NCBI GenBank assembly: GCA_020056715.1
Contig: JAGVHG010000182.1
Location: forward strand, 1-40,481
Length of the DNA stretch: 40,481 nt
Source of the DNA: Phycisphaerae bacterium
Lineage (GTDB): Bacteria > Planctomycetota > Phycisphaerae > UBA1845
Direction: 5' to 3'
The translations under genes were made by a program, and so were the position numbers. Numbering within the stretch: position 1 is the first letter of the stretch; each line of letters opens with the position of its first letter. Below the pieces are notes generated by a model. It saw only the letters and a program-made list of their open reading frames with translations. It ran no database searches and was not told the DNA's origin. Positions 1-6,906 of the stretch are shown here, piece by piece.

Positions 1-123
1 CTCATCGCGAAACGCATCAATGGCTCTTGGGACGCCTTTTGGGCCTCCCGGCCACTCCACCGCGCCGCATAATCGCCACCCAATTTGGGATGCACCCATT
101 CTACGATCACTCGTTGCCTGGGG

Positions 124-181
124 CTTGACAAATGACGGACGCGCTGCGTCCCAGAGCGGCGAAGCCGCGTCATTTGTCAAG
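124..181. repeat. 14-bp perfect inverted repeat (hairpin element)
   Basis: CTTGACAAATGACG at 124-137 is exactly complementary to CGTCATTTGTCAAG at 168-181, with a 30-base loop between them. A shorter relative at about 442-463 (CCTTGA...TCAAGG) sits at the equivalent place in a second copy of the surrounding repeat. There is no gene nearby for it to terminate, so it more likely is a small non-autonomous element or a structured repeat than a terminator. Confidence 0.6.
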
Positions 182-190
182 GGCTGGCAC

Positions 191-318
191 GTGTGCCACA
201 GCTGTGTCAGCAGTGATCTACGGTACAACGCAGACCGAACGGTCCTCGACTCGTCGCCAGACTCCTGCTCACGAACGACCACTGCTCAAGAGCAGTGGCA
301 CACCCAACAGTGCCACCC
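191..318. repeat. Palindromic element, GTGTGCCAC...GTGGCACAC family, copy 1
   Basis: The element begins GTGTGCCAC (191-199) and has the complementary GTGGCACAC at 295-303. Inside are CACTGCTC-AA-GAGCAGTG (8-bp arms) and the adjoining GTGGCAC-ACCCAACA-GTGCCAC (7-bp arms) ending at about 318. The right-hand part recurs at 554-592 and 833-868. A compact version lies inside the methyltransferase gene at 27909-27977. No coding sequence for mobility is visible. Confidence 0.65.
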
Positions 319-321
319 GCC

Positions 322-414
322 GCTGGCTTTCAAGCCGCGCGAGAAAGCCGCGGAGCCGCGAACAGCAGGGCGGCCGAGCTGATTTTGATTCCCGCGATCA
401 GCAATGCCGTCGCC
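322..414 (-). pseudogene. Decayed duplicate of the 3' end of the 2586-5030 gene
   Basis: About 93 bases here match 2578-2670 in the same orientation with roughly ten substitutions by eye. The matched segment contains the last codons of the minus-strand polytopic protein gene plus a few bases past its stop. No other part of that gene is seen here, so this is a fragment, not a gene. It implies a local duplication, or that the segment is itself part of a mobile repeat. Confidence 0.6.
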
Positions 415-553
415 AATTCTACGATCACTCGTTGCCTGGCCCTTGACACACCGTCTCAAGGGCTGGCCACACTGCTTCTCGCCGGGTACGAACGCACAAA
501 GGAATTGAGATATTGGAATTGTCGGGTCGATGACCCGACCTACGGAACTACGA

Positions 554-592
554 AACTGCTCAAGAGCAGTGGCACACCCAACAGTGCCACCC
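554..592. repeat. GTGGCAC palindromic repeat, copy 2
   Basis: The segment carries ACTGCTCAAGAGCAGT followed by GGCACACCCAACAGTGCC, nearly identical to 280-318. It lies just downstream of the stop codon of the small minus-strand gene at 602-703, so on the minus strand it could act as a 3' stem-loop. There is no T-run typical of a Rho-independent terminator. Confidence 0.6.
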
Positions 593-601
593 GGCCGGAC
601 C

Positions 602-703
602 CTAATGCAACCTCTCGAGGATCCACCAGATCAGTAGAATGATCCCACCCAACACTAGAGTGACAGCAGGTACAAACATCGACTCTTGTTTTTTCTTAGC
701 CAT
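602..703 (-). CDS. Small single-pass membrane protein, 33 residues
   Basis: The minus strand encodes a 33-residue protein: a lysine-rich start (MAKKKQES), one continuous hydrophobic helix over about residues 9-28 (MFVPAVTLVLGG then IILLIWW), and a charged end ERLH. An AAGGAG Shine-Dalgarno sequence sits five to six bases upstream of the ATG at 703, stronger than most in the window. The strong ribosome site, lysines before the helix and a clean stop make this a believable gene although it is very short. The topology suggests a cytoplasmic N terminus. I do not recognise a family; small accessory subunits of membrane complexes and regulatory micropeptides look like this. It stands alone between repeat copies, and the DNA is less GC-rich than its surroundings. 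Confidence 0.6.
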   Translation of the reverse strand: MAKKKQESMFVPAVTLVLGGIILLIWWILERLH

Positions 704-832
704 CTGTTCTCCTTGAATTCTTAATCAGGCTTTCCTTGACTAGCCAGATGCGAAGGGCCATCCCGAAGAAGTGTAGGGTCCGCATCGCGGACCGATCCTG
801 AGTTGTTCGTTGAAGGAATGGTCCGCTACGGA

Positions 833-868
833 ACTCAAGAGCAGTGGCACACCCAACAGTGCCACCCC
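833..868. repeat. GTGGCAC palindromic repeat, copy 3
   Basis: ACTCAAGAGCAGTGGCACAC plus CCAACAGTGCCACCCC matches the copies at 280-318 and 554-592. It is located just past the 3' end of the minus-strand gene at 896-1279, the same relation that copy 2 has to the small gene at 602-703. The GTGGCAC/GTGCCAC arms can form a stem in RNA. Confidence 0.6.
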
Positions 869-895
869 GCTCCGGCCACAGGGGTGAGGGGTTTT

Positions 896-1279
896 TCATG
901 TTCTATTTTTTATAATCTTGTCTAGAACGCCTTTATTGTACTCGTAACTTGAGTACCTCTTCGGTGTTACTTGGCGCAACTCGAGGGAGCTGAACTGATT
1001 TATCTGAATTTGCTCGGGACTTTCTACATTGCATACCAAGAATATCAAAAAATCTTCTTTCGGAATCTTATCGAATTGTTTATCAGTTAAAGATATGAAA
1101 TCAAATTTGGCATATGGTTTCGCTCTTGTTTTTACTTCGGCATATCTCCCATCAACTTTCAAGTCGAATGTTTTATTGTCTGATTTCTCAACCGTATGAC
1201 CTTGCTTTTTCAGAAATTCCTCTAGGGCTTTTGTTCCTCGTTCCTCTGTTGTTCCTCGTTCCTCGTTCCTCTGTTTCAT
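896..1279 (-). CDS. Small PD-(D/E)XK nuclease-like protein
   Basis: This 127-residue protein has a segment TFDLKVDGRYAEVKTRAK near residues 38-55 that resembles the PD-(D/E)XK nuclease core (an acidic residue, a beta turn, then E-V-K). It is preceded by a lysine-rich helix (about 17-35). Such short proteins occur in DUF3883-like and restriction-type nucleases, often inside larger proteins, so it may be a free domain or a remnant. The first residues (RNEERGTTEERGT) come from a tandem AACGAGG-type DNA repeat at about 1231-1275, so the original start may be further in. The gene is markedly AT-rich compared with its neighbours, which points to recent acquisition. No partner methylase or helicase is adjacent. 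The function call rests on the motif alone. Confidence 0.5.
   Translation of the reverse strand: MKQRNEERGTTEERGTKALEEFLKKQGHTVEKSDNKTFDLKVDGRYAEVKTRAKPYAKFDFISLTDKQFDKIPKEDFLIFLVCNVESPEQIQINQFSSLELRQVTPKRYSSYEYNKGVLDKIIKNRT
1231..1275. repeat. Tandem AACGAGG/AACAGAGG short repeat
   Basis: On the minus strand the units AACGAGG, AACGAGG, AACAACAGAGG and AACGAGG follow each other. They supply the charged start of the protein at 896-1279 (RNEERGTTEERGT). It is a low-complexity repeat that may have extended the reading frame by slippage. Confidence 0.5.
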
Positions 1280-1566
1280 GTCCCATCTTTTCCTTTTCCT
1301 TTCGACCCTTCCAAAGGTCCTTCATAGGATTCGCGCAAACCTATGCTCCGATCGTCGCGCTCGCCGTTTCCGACCACGGGCCGGTTTCGCCGCCGCCCGA
1401 TGTGGGATGTTTGATGTCGGATGGCGGATGTACCGGGCCCGATGTCGGATGTTCGATGGCGGATGTCGGATGTACGGAAACGACTGCACCCGCTACCATT
1501 TCCTCACCATGACCGAAGACGCCATGAAAGCCCGAACCAAAGCGTTCGCGCTGCGGGTCATTCGTT
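1280..1566. other. Gap with GATGTCGG-type short repeats
   Basis: No gene is visible between the minus-strand genes on either side. From about 1398 to 1476 the plus strand carries degenerate tandem units of GATGTCG, GATGGCG and GATGTACC. The same units recur at 2405-2453 and, inverted, at 2483-2514. Open frames over this repeat give low-complexity peptides and are not credible proteins. The rest of the gap shows nothing I can name. Confidence 0.55.
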
Positions 1567-1842
1567 TCACCGCTTCGCCGCTTCTGATCTGCGGGGGGCG
1601 GGCGCGCCGGCGAGCAAACCCTCCGTGCTCAGGTCTTCGTCGATGTCCGGCCAGTGAATCCCGAAGCCGCCGCCGCACCGCTGCCACTTTTGGCGCTGCT
1701 CCTTCGTCGCGTCCAGCAGGCGTGGATACCAGACCAGCGGAACGGTGATCGTCCGCCCGTCGTCCAGATCTACGCTCATGGTATCGTCGTCGAAACGCAC
1801 ATCAGCGACACGCTCGCCCGGCTTAGGCGCCGAACTTGTCAT
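1567..1842 (-). CDS. DUF2442 domain protein
   Basis: Starting at the ATG at 1842 the product is 91 residues. It shows the DUF2442 pattern: VRFDDDTMSVDLDDGRTI, then VPLVWYPRLLDATKEQRQKW, then GFGIHWPDIDEDLS and LL near residue 80. Proteins of this family are small, often sit next to DUF4160 proteins, and are sometimes suggested to form toxin-antitoxin-like pairs, though no activity is established. The frame is open further upstream, but the internal ATG fits the family length. It overlaps the 3' end of the DUF4160 gene by 20 bases, so the two are surely co-translated. The last residues (APAPRRSEAAKR) extend beyond the family core and may be repeat-derived. Confidence 0.8.
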   Translation of the reverse strand: MTSSAPKPGERVADVRFDDDTMSVDLDDGRTITVPLVWYPRLLDATKEQRQKWQRCGGGFGIHWPDIDEDLSTEGLLAGAPAPRRSEAAKR

Positions 1843-2059
1843 TCCAAATCTCCAAGAACTCGGCCGCATGTTCGCTAACGAGCCGTCGTATGTCGCGCAA
1901 TTCCTTGGCGCGAAAGCCAATGTTGTAGGCCAGCGTCACCGGCGCCAGCCAGAATTTCACCGTGCGGTCATCGCGGTCCACATGAACGTGCGGCGGCTCG
2001 CTCCGATCATGGCTGTAGTAGTATACCCGATACGGACCAATCCTCGCGATCACCGGCAT
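1823..2059 (-). CDS. DUF4160 domain protein
   Basis: The 78-residue product has the DUF4160 signature: IGPYRVYYYSHDRSEPPHVHV at the N terminus, then the acidic turn RDDRTVKFWL, and a helix with ELRDIRRLVSEHAAEFLEIW at the C terminus. Length and layout match the family. An AGGTGAGG ribosome site lies just before the ATG at 2059. It is the first gene of a two-gene unit with the DUF2442 gene. The pair is widespread and patchily distributed, like addiction modules, but its activity is unknown to me. Confidence 0.85.
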   Translation of the reverse strand: MPVIARIGPYRVYYYSHDRSEPPHVHVDRDDRTVKFWLAPVTLAYNIGFRAKELRDIRRLVSEHAAEFLEIWNDKFGA

Positions 2060-2585
2060 AGGTGCGCCTCACCTTGCTTTGGCGTGGCCGCGCGGGATGT
2101 AGTCGGTGACCATTGATACACCTGCCCATCCAGTCCCGGCGCGCCGGAACCCCAATGATGCGGGGAACTGTACCAGAAGCCCGTGGGCATGTCCAGCCCC
2201 GCCGGGCTGTGCGCGATGATAGTTCGCACCAACGCTCAAGGGCGTGGACCCTCCCTCCTCGGTCGGCTCGTATGACGGTGCTGACGACGGGCGTTCCGGG
2301 GGGTTCCCCGGACTGGTCGGGGGCTTCCACGGCTGGGCCGGGGGCGGCAACGGGCGGGCTGGGGGCCTCAACGGGCGATTCGGGGGTGTCAACGGACGAA
2401 CCGGGGATGTGGGAAAGCGGGATGGGGGATGTGCGATGTCGGATGTCGGATGTTAGCGAGCAGAGACGCCGAATCTTTTCACGTCCGACATCCCACTTCC
2501 GACATCCGACATTTGCTTTGCCGCCTCGCCGTCCTGCGACTGACGCCGATCCCCGGCGTCTGGTCGGCGGAGCAAGCGCTGGCGT
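2060..2585. other. Repeat-containing gap between DUF4160 gene and polytopic protein gene
   Basis: I see no supported gene. The segment includes a degenerate copy of the CCAACGC...GCGTTGG palindrome (2229-2246), directly followed by a 26-bp sequence (2246-2271) that is repeated exactly inside addB at 32476-32501. A G/C-biased stretch (about 2280-2400) would code a proline-rich tail on the minus strand. GATGTCGG repeats follow, present first direct (2405-2453) and then inverted (2483-2514), so they can form a long imperfect hairpin. A degraded gene cannot be excluded. Confidence 0.5.
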
Positions 2586-5030
2586 TCAAGCCGCGCGAGA
2601 AAGTCGCGGCGCCGCAAACAGCAGGGCGGCCGAGCTAACTTTGATTCCTGCAATCAGCAACGCCGTCGCCGCCGTGCCGAAGACCGGCACCAGGAGGATC
2701 CCGCAAGACAGAGCGCCGAGACAGGCGCCGGCGTGATCGGCGCTCACAATACTCCCTGCCGCGGCGCCCGCCCGAGCCGTCATGGCCAACTTCGCTTCAC
2801 CCGCCAGAGCAAAAGACGCTCCGCCGAGCACGCCGCTCAACAGGACCTGCGCGGACAAGCACGCTTCCACTAACCGGAATGTCCACGCACCGCTCTGCAA
2901 GGCTCCAAGTGCGGGCAGAACGACCGGAACCGAAAAGGCCGACAGAGCCAACAGGGTGTCCACGAGGATGAGCCGCCGCCAAAGTAGACGCAGACGGCGT
3001 TCACCGTCTGTAGCCTGGTCGCGGCGCCAACCGACAAGTCCGCATCCCAGCGCCAGACCGGCCATGAAGAGTGCGACAATCCAGCCGATCCGTTGGTAGA
3101 CGTAGCCGTAGAGATTCTGAAACGCGAACAGCCAGATCATGCTGAGCGCCATGGTGGCAAACCCGGTGCTTCCGACGGAGAGTACGACGGCCCCCTGCGA
3201 GAGCCAGCCCCGGTTGACATGCACCGGCGCTGCGGCGGATGCTGAGGATCGTTGCGTGGACCGGCGAGCGGTCCGAGCGCGGGCGTAGCTGGGAAGAAGT
3301 GCGATCCCTCCCATCCCAACTACGGCAAGGATCAGTTGCCACCACCTGATGGATCGCAGCCCCTCGAGGACACTCCGCGACCATCCGCCCCCACGCAGTG
3401 GGCCGCCGGTCATTTTCTCCCACAGGGCGAGGCGCTGGATGTAGATGACGGGATGCAGATCGGTGCTGATGGAGAGGCGGGTCGTGGCGTCGAGTTCGGC
3501 GGCACGCTGTTGCAGCTTGTCGGGGTCGAGCCAATCCGTCGCCCCCGCGAACCAGGCGGGGTCGAAGCGATCGGAATGAACGCCGCGGCTCGTGTAGCGT
3601 TTCGCCAACTCATCCGCATCAGTTGTCACAAGCCCGGATTCGGTCGCGGCGAGTACCTGCGCGGGGTCGCCCCAACCAATCGTCACCGAGGGGAACTGCG
3701 TCCGAAGGGTCGCGCGCATCGATGCAAGGTATTCGGCGGATGCCTCCGAAAGCGCTCCGGGCGTTGCCGCCGCGGTCAGGCACAGCACAGAGTGAGGCGT
3801 CATCGCACGGCGCAGCTCGCGGAAGAACTCCGTCGTATACAGCCGGGCGCGCAAGGCGGACATAGGCTCGGGTAGCCGCGCAATGACCAAATCGAAATGA
3901 TGGCTCTGCGTTTTGATGAAGTGCCGCGCATCCTCGTAGTGGACCGTCACACGCGGGTCCTGCAACGCTTGACGGTCGTCGTCGCTGAGGAAGGGAGCAA
4001 TAAACTCGATGAGTCGCGGGTCGGCCTCGACGTAGTCCACACGTTGCACAGGGTGGCGGAGAATCTCGCCCAGCAGCCCCTCCGCCCCGCCGCCCAGCAC
4101 CAGCACGTTCCGCGGAGAGGGGTGCTGACAGAGCCAGAAATGAGCGAGGGGCACGAAGGTATAGGGATCGGGGAAGGTCGCTGCGACCTGTCCGTCGCTA
4201 TACAGAGCAAACTGATCTTCCCGCCGAGCGATGGCAAGATTCTGGTATTTCGTCTCCGCTTCGGCACAAAGCTCAAAGCCCGGGGCCAGATTCCGCCAAC
4301 GACGGTCGACAAGACGTCGTTGGATGGTTTCGCCGGTGAACACCGAGAGCAACAAGGCGATGGCGCAAAACGCGGCCACGAAGACGCTCGAGCGCCATCT
4401 CCGCCGTGTGGCGCCAAGAAACGCAGCCGCCGCAGCCGTCGTGAGTACGCCGCAGCCCAGTGCGATCTGGAAGGGCGCCACGTGGTCCACAGCCCAGAAG
4501 CTGAACATCGCGCCTCCCAGGAGGCTGCCGACGGATTCAATCGAATACACCTGACCGAGTGTCATCCTGAGCGAAGCGAAGGATCTCTGCTCCGGTGGTG
4601 TGCGCCGCAGACAACAGGCCAATGGAAACGCCATCCCCACCAAGGCGCTCGCGGGAGAAACAAACAGAACGCCGGCCAGCGCGGCCTTCGGCAGGGGCAG
4701 TAACTCTCCAGCGGGGACCCCTAACCACGCCCGCGCTCCGCGAAAAACCCATAACTCCGCACATGCCGCGACGCTCAAAGCGGTCAGCGCCGCCACCAGC
4801 CACAGGTCGGTGCTTGCCGACCGTTCCGAGAGCCATCCGCCGACGACTGCTCCGACGGCCACACCGAACAGCCACGCAAAAAGAACGATTCCCCATGCAA
4901 ACTCGCTTCCGAACATCAGAACCAGCGACTCGCGCAGCAGGAGGGATTGGGTCACAATCGCCTGTACACCCCAGGTCAGCACCAGCAAGCGTGTCCAGCT
5001 CTGATCGTAACGGCGGGTTTCAGGAAGCAC
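2586..5030 (-). CDS. Polytopic membrane protein with spermidine-synthase-like domain
   Basis: This 814-residue protein has three parts: an N-terminal bundle of membrane helices (about residues 12-235), a cytosolic Rossmann methyltransferase-fold domain (about 250-500), and a second helix bundle (about 545-810). The middle part has the SAM/dcSAM-binding loop VLVLGGGAEG (309-318), the acidic residue in VEADP (336) and YEDARHF (365-371), as in spermidine synthases. The catalytic D-x-x-D-P loop of true spermidine synthases is replaced by ARLPEP, so polyamine synthesis is unlikely. Fused proteins of this kind occur in many bacteria with unknown function. Residues 148-157 (RSFASLRMT) are encoded by a dispersed repeat. 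The gene diverges from the DUF6599-DUF362-polyferredoxin set, which suggests shared work at the membrane. Confidence 0.8.
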   Translation of the reverse strand: MLPETRRYDQSWTRLLVLTWGVQAIVTQSLLLRESLVLMFGSEFAWGIVLFAWLFGVAVGAVVGGWLSERSASTDLWLVAALTALSVAACAELWVFRGARAWLGVPAGELLPLPKAALAGVLFVSPASALVGMAFPLACCLRRTPPEQRSFASLRMTLGQVYSIESVGSLLGGAMFSFWAVDHVAPFQIALGCGVLTTAAAAAFLGATRRRWRSSVFVAAFCAIALLLSVFTGETIQRRLVDRRWRNLAPGFELCAEAETKYQNLAIARREDQFALYSDGQVAATFPDPYTFVPLAHFWLCQHPSPRNVLVLGGGAEGLLGEILRHPVQRVDYVEADPRLIEFIAPFLSDDDRQALQDPRVTVHYEDARHFIKTQSHHFDLVIARLPEPMSALRARLYTTEFFRELRRAMTPHSVLCLTAAATPGALSEASAEYLASMRATLRTQFPSVTIGWGDPAQVLAATESGLVTTDADELAKRYTSRGVHSDRFDPAWFAGATDWLDPDKLQQRAAELDATTRLSISTDLHPVIYIQRLALWEKMTGGPLRGGGWSRSVLEGLRSIRWWQLILAVVGMGGIALLPSYARARTARRSTQRSSASAAAPVHVNRGWLSQGAVVLSVGSTGFATMALSMIWLFAFQNLYGYVYQRIGWIVALFMAGLALGCGLVGWRRDQATDGERRLRLLWRRLILVDTLLALSAFSVPVVLPALGALQSGAWTFRLVEACLSAQVLLSGVLGGASFALAGEAKLAMTARAGAAAGSIVSADHAGACLGALSCGILLVPVFGTAATALLIAGIKVSSAALLFAAPRLSRAA
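4561..4587 (-). repeat. In-frame RSFASLRMT-coding palindromic repeat
   Basis: GTCATCCTGAGCGAAGCGAA plus GGATCTC on the plus strand is a short imperfect palindrome of a type I know from many bacterial genomes. Read on the minus strand it adds the residues RSFASLRMT without breaking the frame. It falls in a loop between membrane helices of the host protein, where an insertion is most easily tolerated. Confidence 0.7.
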
Positions 5031-5069
5031 GGAGCAACGTTCCTCAGCGTAGGTGCGGACAATGCCTTA

Positions 5070-5098
5070 TTCGAACCGAACGCTCGATCGGTTATACT
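5070..5098 (+). promoter_or_regulatory. Candidate promoter for the DUF6599-DUF362-polyferredoxin operon
   Basis: A good -10 hexamer TATACT lies at 5093-5098, with a weak -35 TTCGAA at 5070-5075 and 17 bases between. The start codon at 5125 is about 20 bases downstream of the expected transcript start, with a GGAAGG ribosome site in between. The divergent gene starts at 5030, so both transcripts must begin in this short interval. Confidence 0.45.
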
Positions 5099-5124
5099 AC
5101 ACATTGGCGACTGGAAGGCGACCA

Positions 5125-5814
5125 ATGCTCCCACACTCCTTGCGACGTAAGGCGCGACCGGCGGAACAGGTCAGCAGGACCGAGATGATACTCGGCCTGT
5201 CGATCTTGTTTCTCACCGGTGGAATTGTGACCGCATTCGTGTACGAGATTGCGGCGGATCGTCGCGCCCCCTCGCAGGCCGCGGCGGAGGATTCCGAGAC
5301 GCCGCTTCCGAACGCGCAGAGCGGTATTGGACCGTCGGGCGCGACGAAGCCGTCCATTGCGGAACCGCCGTTCCCCGATCCAGGCATCCCAGGTTGGCGG
5401 TCGCCGCAGCGTATATCCCGCTACTCGCGTGAGAACCTCTACGTCAAGATCGATGGGCGGGCCGAGTTCTATTTGCAGTTGGGCATGGTCGCGATGACGT
5501 TCGGCGCCTATTCGTCGGTGGACGATTCGCGACGCACGGTGGATGTGTACCGGTACGATATGGGTGATCCGGCCAACGCCCTCGCTGTTTATCGAGCGGA
5601 GGCGGTGCCGGGCGCGACACCTGCGGCCGTAGGCGACGAAGGATACGAGATCGGTGGTGCCGTCTTTTTCCGGGAAGGTGCAAGCTACATCCAGGTGCTG
5701 CCGAGCGATTCAAGAGAAGCCGACGGGCGTGCGGCCCGTGGGATTGCCGAGCGCATCGCCGCGTGGATCGACCACGGCGCTCAGGCCGGAAGCGAAAGAG
5801 AGAGTGGGCGGTGA
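5125..5814 (+). CDS. Membrane-anchored DUF6599-like protein
   Basis: From the ATG at 5125 (GGAAGG ribosome site) the protein has 229 residues. A basic N terminus is followed by one membrane helix (MILGLSILFLTGGIVTAFV, about residues 21-39), a proline-rich linker to about residue 95, and a compact domain. The domain begins ENLYVKIDGRAEFYLQLGM, matching the start of DUF6599 (a Y-x-x-I-D-G-x-A-E-x-Y motif), followed by YRYDMGDPANALAVYRAE. DUF6599 proteins are extracytoplasmic and of unknown biochemical role. It overlaps the next gene (DUF362) by four bases, GTGA, so they are translationally coupled. The context with iron-sulfur proteins suggests a role in assembling or supporting an electron-transfer complex; that is inference. 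Confidence 0.75.
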   Translation: MLPHSLRRKARPAEQVSRTEMILGLSILFLTGGIVTAFVYEIAADRRAPSQAAAEDSETPLPNAQSGIGPSGATKPSIAEPPFPDPGIPGWRSPQRISRYSRENLYVKIDGRAEFYLQLGMVAMTFGAYSSVDDSRRTVDVYRYDMGDPANALAVYRAEAVPGATPAAVGDEGYEIGGAVFFREGASYIQVLPSDSREADGRAARGIAERIAAWIDHGAQAGSERESGR

Positions 5815-6902
5815 CGGATCAGCCCCTCACAAGGCGAGAGATGCTTGTTCGCGGCGCCGGTGCCGTTGCCGCTGCGGGCGCCTTTACTGCCGGCGCCTAC
5901 TTGTTGCACGATCCGACCGGTCAGGCCGGGCTAGACACGGGGACTCGCAAGGAACTGGTTCCGAAGAACTTCTTCGCCGAAATTGACTTTCCGCCGTCCA
6001 GCCCACGGATCAGCATCGCAACCGGAGGGGCGGAGCAGACCGAACAGATGGTCCGGGCGGCGGTTGCGGGGCTGGCGCCTTCGCGCGGAATCGCGCAGTT
6101 CATTTCCCCCGGCGATGTGGTTCTGATCAAACCTAACGTCGGGTTCGACCGCTCGCCGCACCTGGGTGCGACAACGCACCCGGAAGTGTTACGCGGGGTG
6201 ATCCGGTTGTGCAAAGAGGCCGGCGCCCGCAGAGTCCTTGTTGCCGATAACCCGATCGAAGCTCCAGAGGCGTGCTTTGCTCGATCCGGTATCAGCGACG
6301 TTGTCCGAGCGGAAGGGGCCGAGCTTGTTCTGCCCGCTCCGGCCGACTTTGCGACGTTGGTCGTTCGTTCCCACCGCCCGGATCCTTTCCAAAGCGAAGC
6401 CCTGGGCCGCTGGCCGGTGTTCGCCACGCCCTTGGCGGCCGCGACGAAAGTCATCGGCGTGGCGCCGGTCAAGGACCACAATCTCTGCAGCGCCTCTATG
6501 AATCTAAAAAACTGGTACGGATTGTTGGGCGGGCGGCGCGATCAATTCCATCAGGCGATCCACCACGTCATCAGCGACCTGGCCATGGTGTTCAGTCCCA
6601 CGTTGGTCATTGCGGACGCGACGCGGGTGATGATGAGCAACGGGCCGACGGGCGGGCGGGCCAGCGACGTGAGGCCCGGCGGGTTGCTAGGTCGGGCGGC
6701 GGTCGTGGCCTCTGTAGATCCCGTGGCGTGCGACGCTTGGTGCTATGAGAATCTTCTGGGGCGCGACCCGAATAACCTCGCCTACCTCGATTTAGCCTCT
6801 AGGAAGATCGGTCTCCAGATCGCCCAAGGCACCAGGCGATTCGGCGAGCGCAACTGGCGCATTTACGAACAGGAAAACAGGGTCGTCAGTACCGCGGTGT
6901 GA
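5811..6902 (+). CDS. Tat-exported DUF362 family protein
   Basis: Starting at the GTG at 5811, which overlaps the preceding stop, the product is 363 residues. It opens with a twin-arginine signal (TRREMLVRGAG, then an alanine-rich helix to about residue 35). The mature part is a DUF362 domain: ISPGDVVLIKPNVGFDRSP, then THPEVLRGVIRLCKEAGARRVLVADNP, and near the C terminus PVACDAWCYENLLG. DUF362 proteins are frequently fused to or encoded beside ferredoxin domains, and here the next gene is a polyferredoxin four bases away. This domain carries no cluster motif itself. Tat export suggests folding with a partner or cofactor before secretion. The precise reaction is not known to me. Confidence 0.8.
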   Translation: MTDQPLTRREMLVRGAGAVAAAGAFTAGAYLLHDPTGQAGLDTGTRKELVPKNFFAEIDFPPSSPRISIATGGAEQTEQMVRAAVAGLAPSRGIAQFISPGDVVLIKPNVGFDRSPHLGATTHPEVLRGVIRLCKEAGARRVLVADNPIEAPEACFARSGISDVVRAEGAELVLPAPADFATLVVRSHRPDPFQSEALGRWPVFATPLAAATKVIGVAPVKDHNLCSASMNLKNWYGLLGGRRDQFHQAIHHVISDLAMVFSPTLVIADATRVMMSNGPTGGRASDVRPGGLLGRAAVVASVDPVACDAWCYENLLGRDPNNLAYLDLASRKIGLQIAQGTRRFGERNWRIYEQENRVVSTAV

Positions 6903-6906
6903 CAGG

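Larger units (their letters stand above)
1..601. other. Repeat-dense region without a convincing gene
   Basis: I see no protein family in any frame here; the open frames are repeat-derived and overlap one another. The stretch is built from short repeats. ACGATCACTCGTTGCCTGG occurs near 101 and again near 421, each followed by a CTTGACA-type segment. The region also holds a 14-bp inverted repeat (124-181), GTGGCAC-type palindromes (191-318 and 554-592) and a decayed copy of the 3' end of the gene at 2586-5030 (322-414). It looks like a landing site for small elements or an old rearrangement breakpoint. Confidence 0.6.

Noticed and set aside
20-642. Three overlapping plus-strand open frames at the left edge
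   Set aside because: They overlap in different frames, consist of repeat-derived peptides, and show no family or good ribosome site.
2069-2392. Proline-rich minus-strand frame (PPNRPLRPPARP...)
   Set aside because: Low-complexity composition, runs through two repeats, no recognisable domain and no convincing start signal; kept only as a possible degraded tail.
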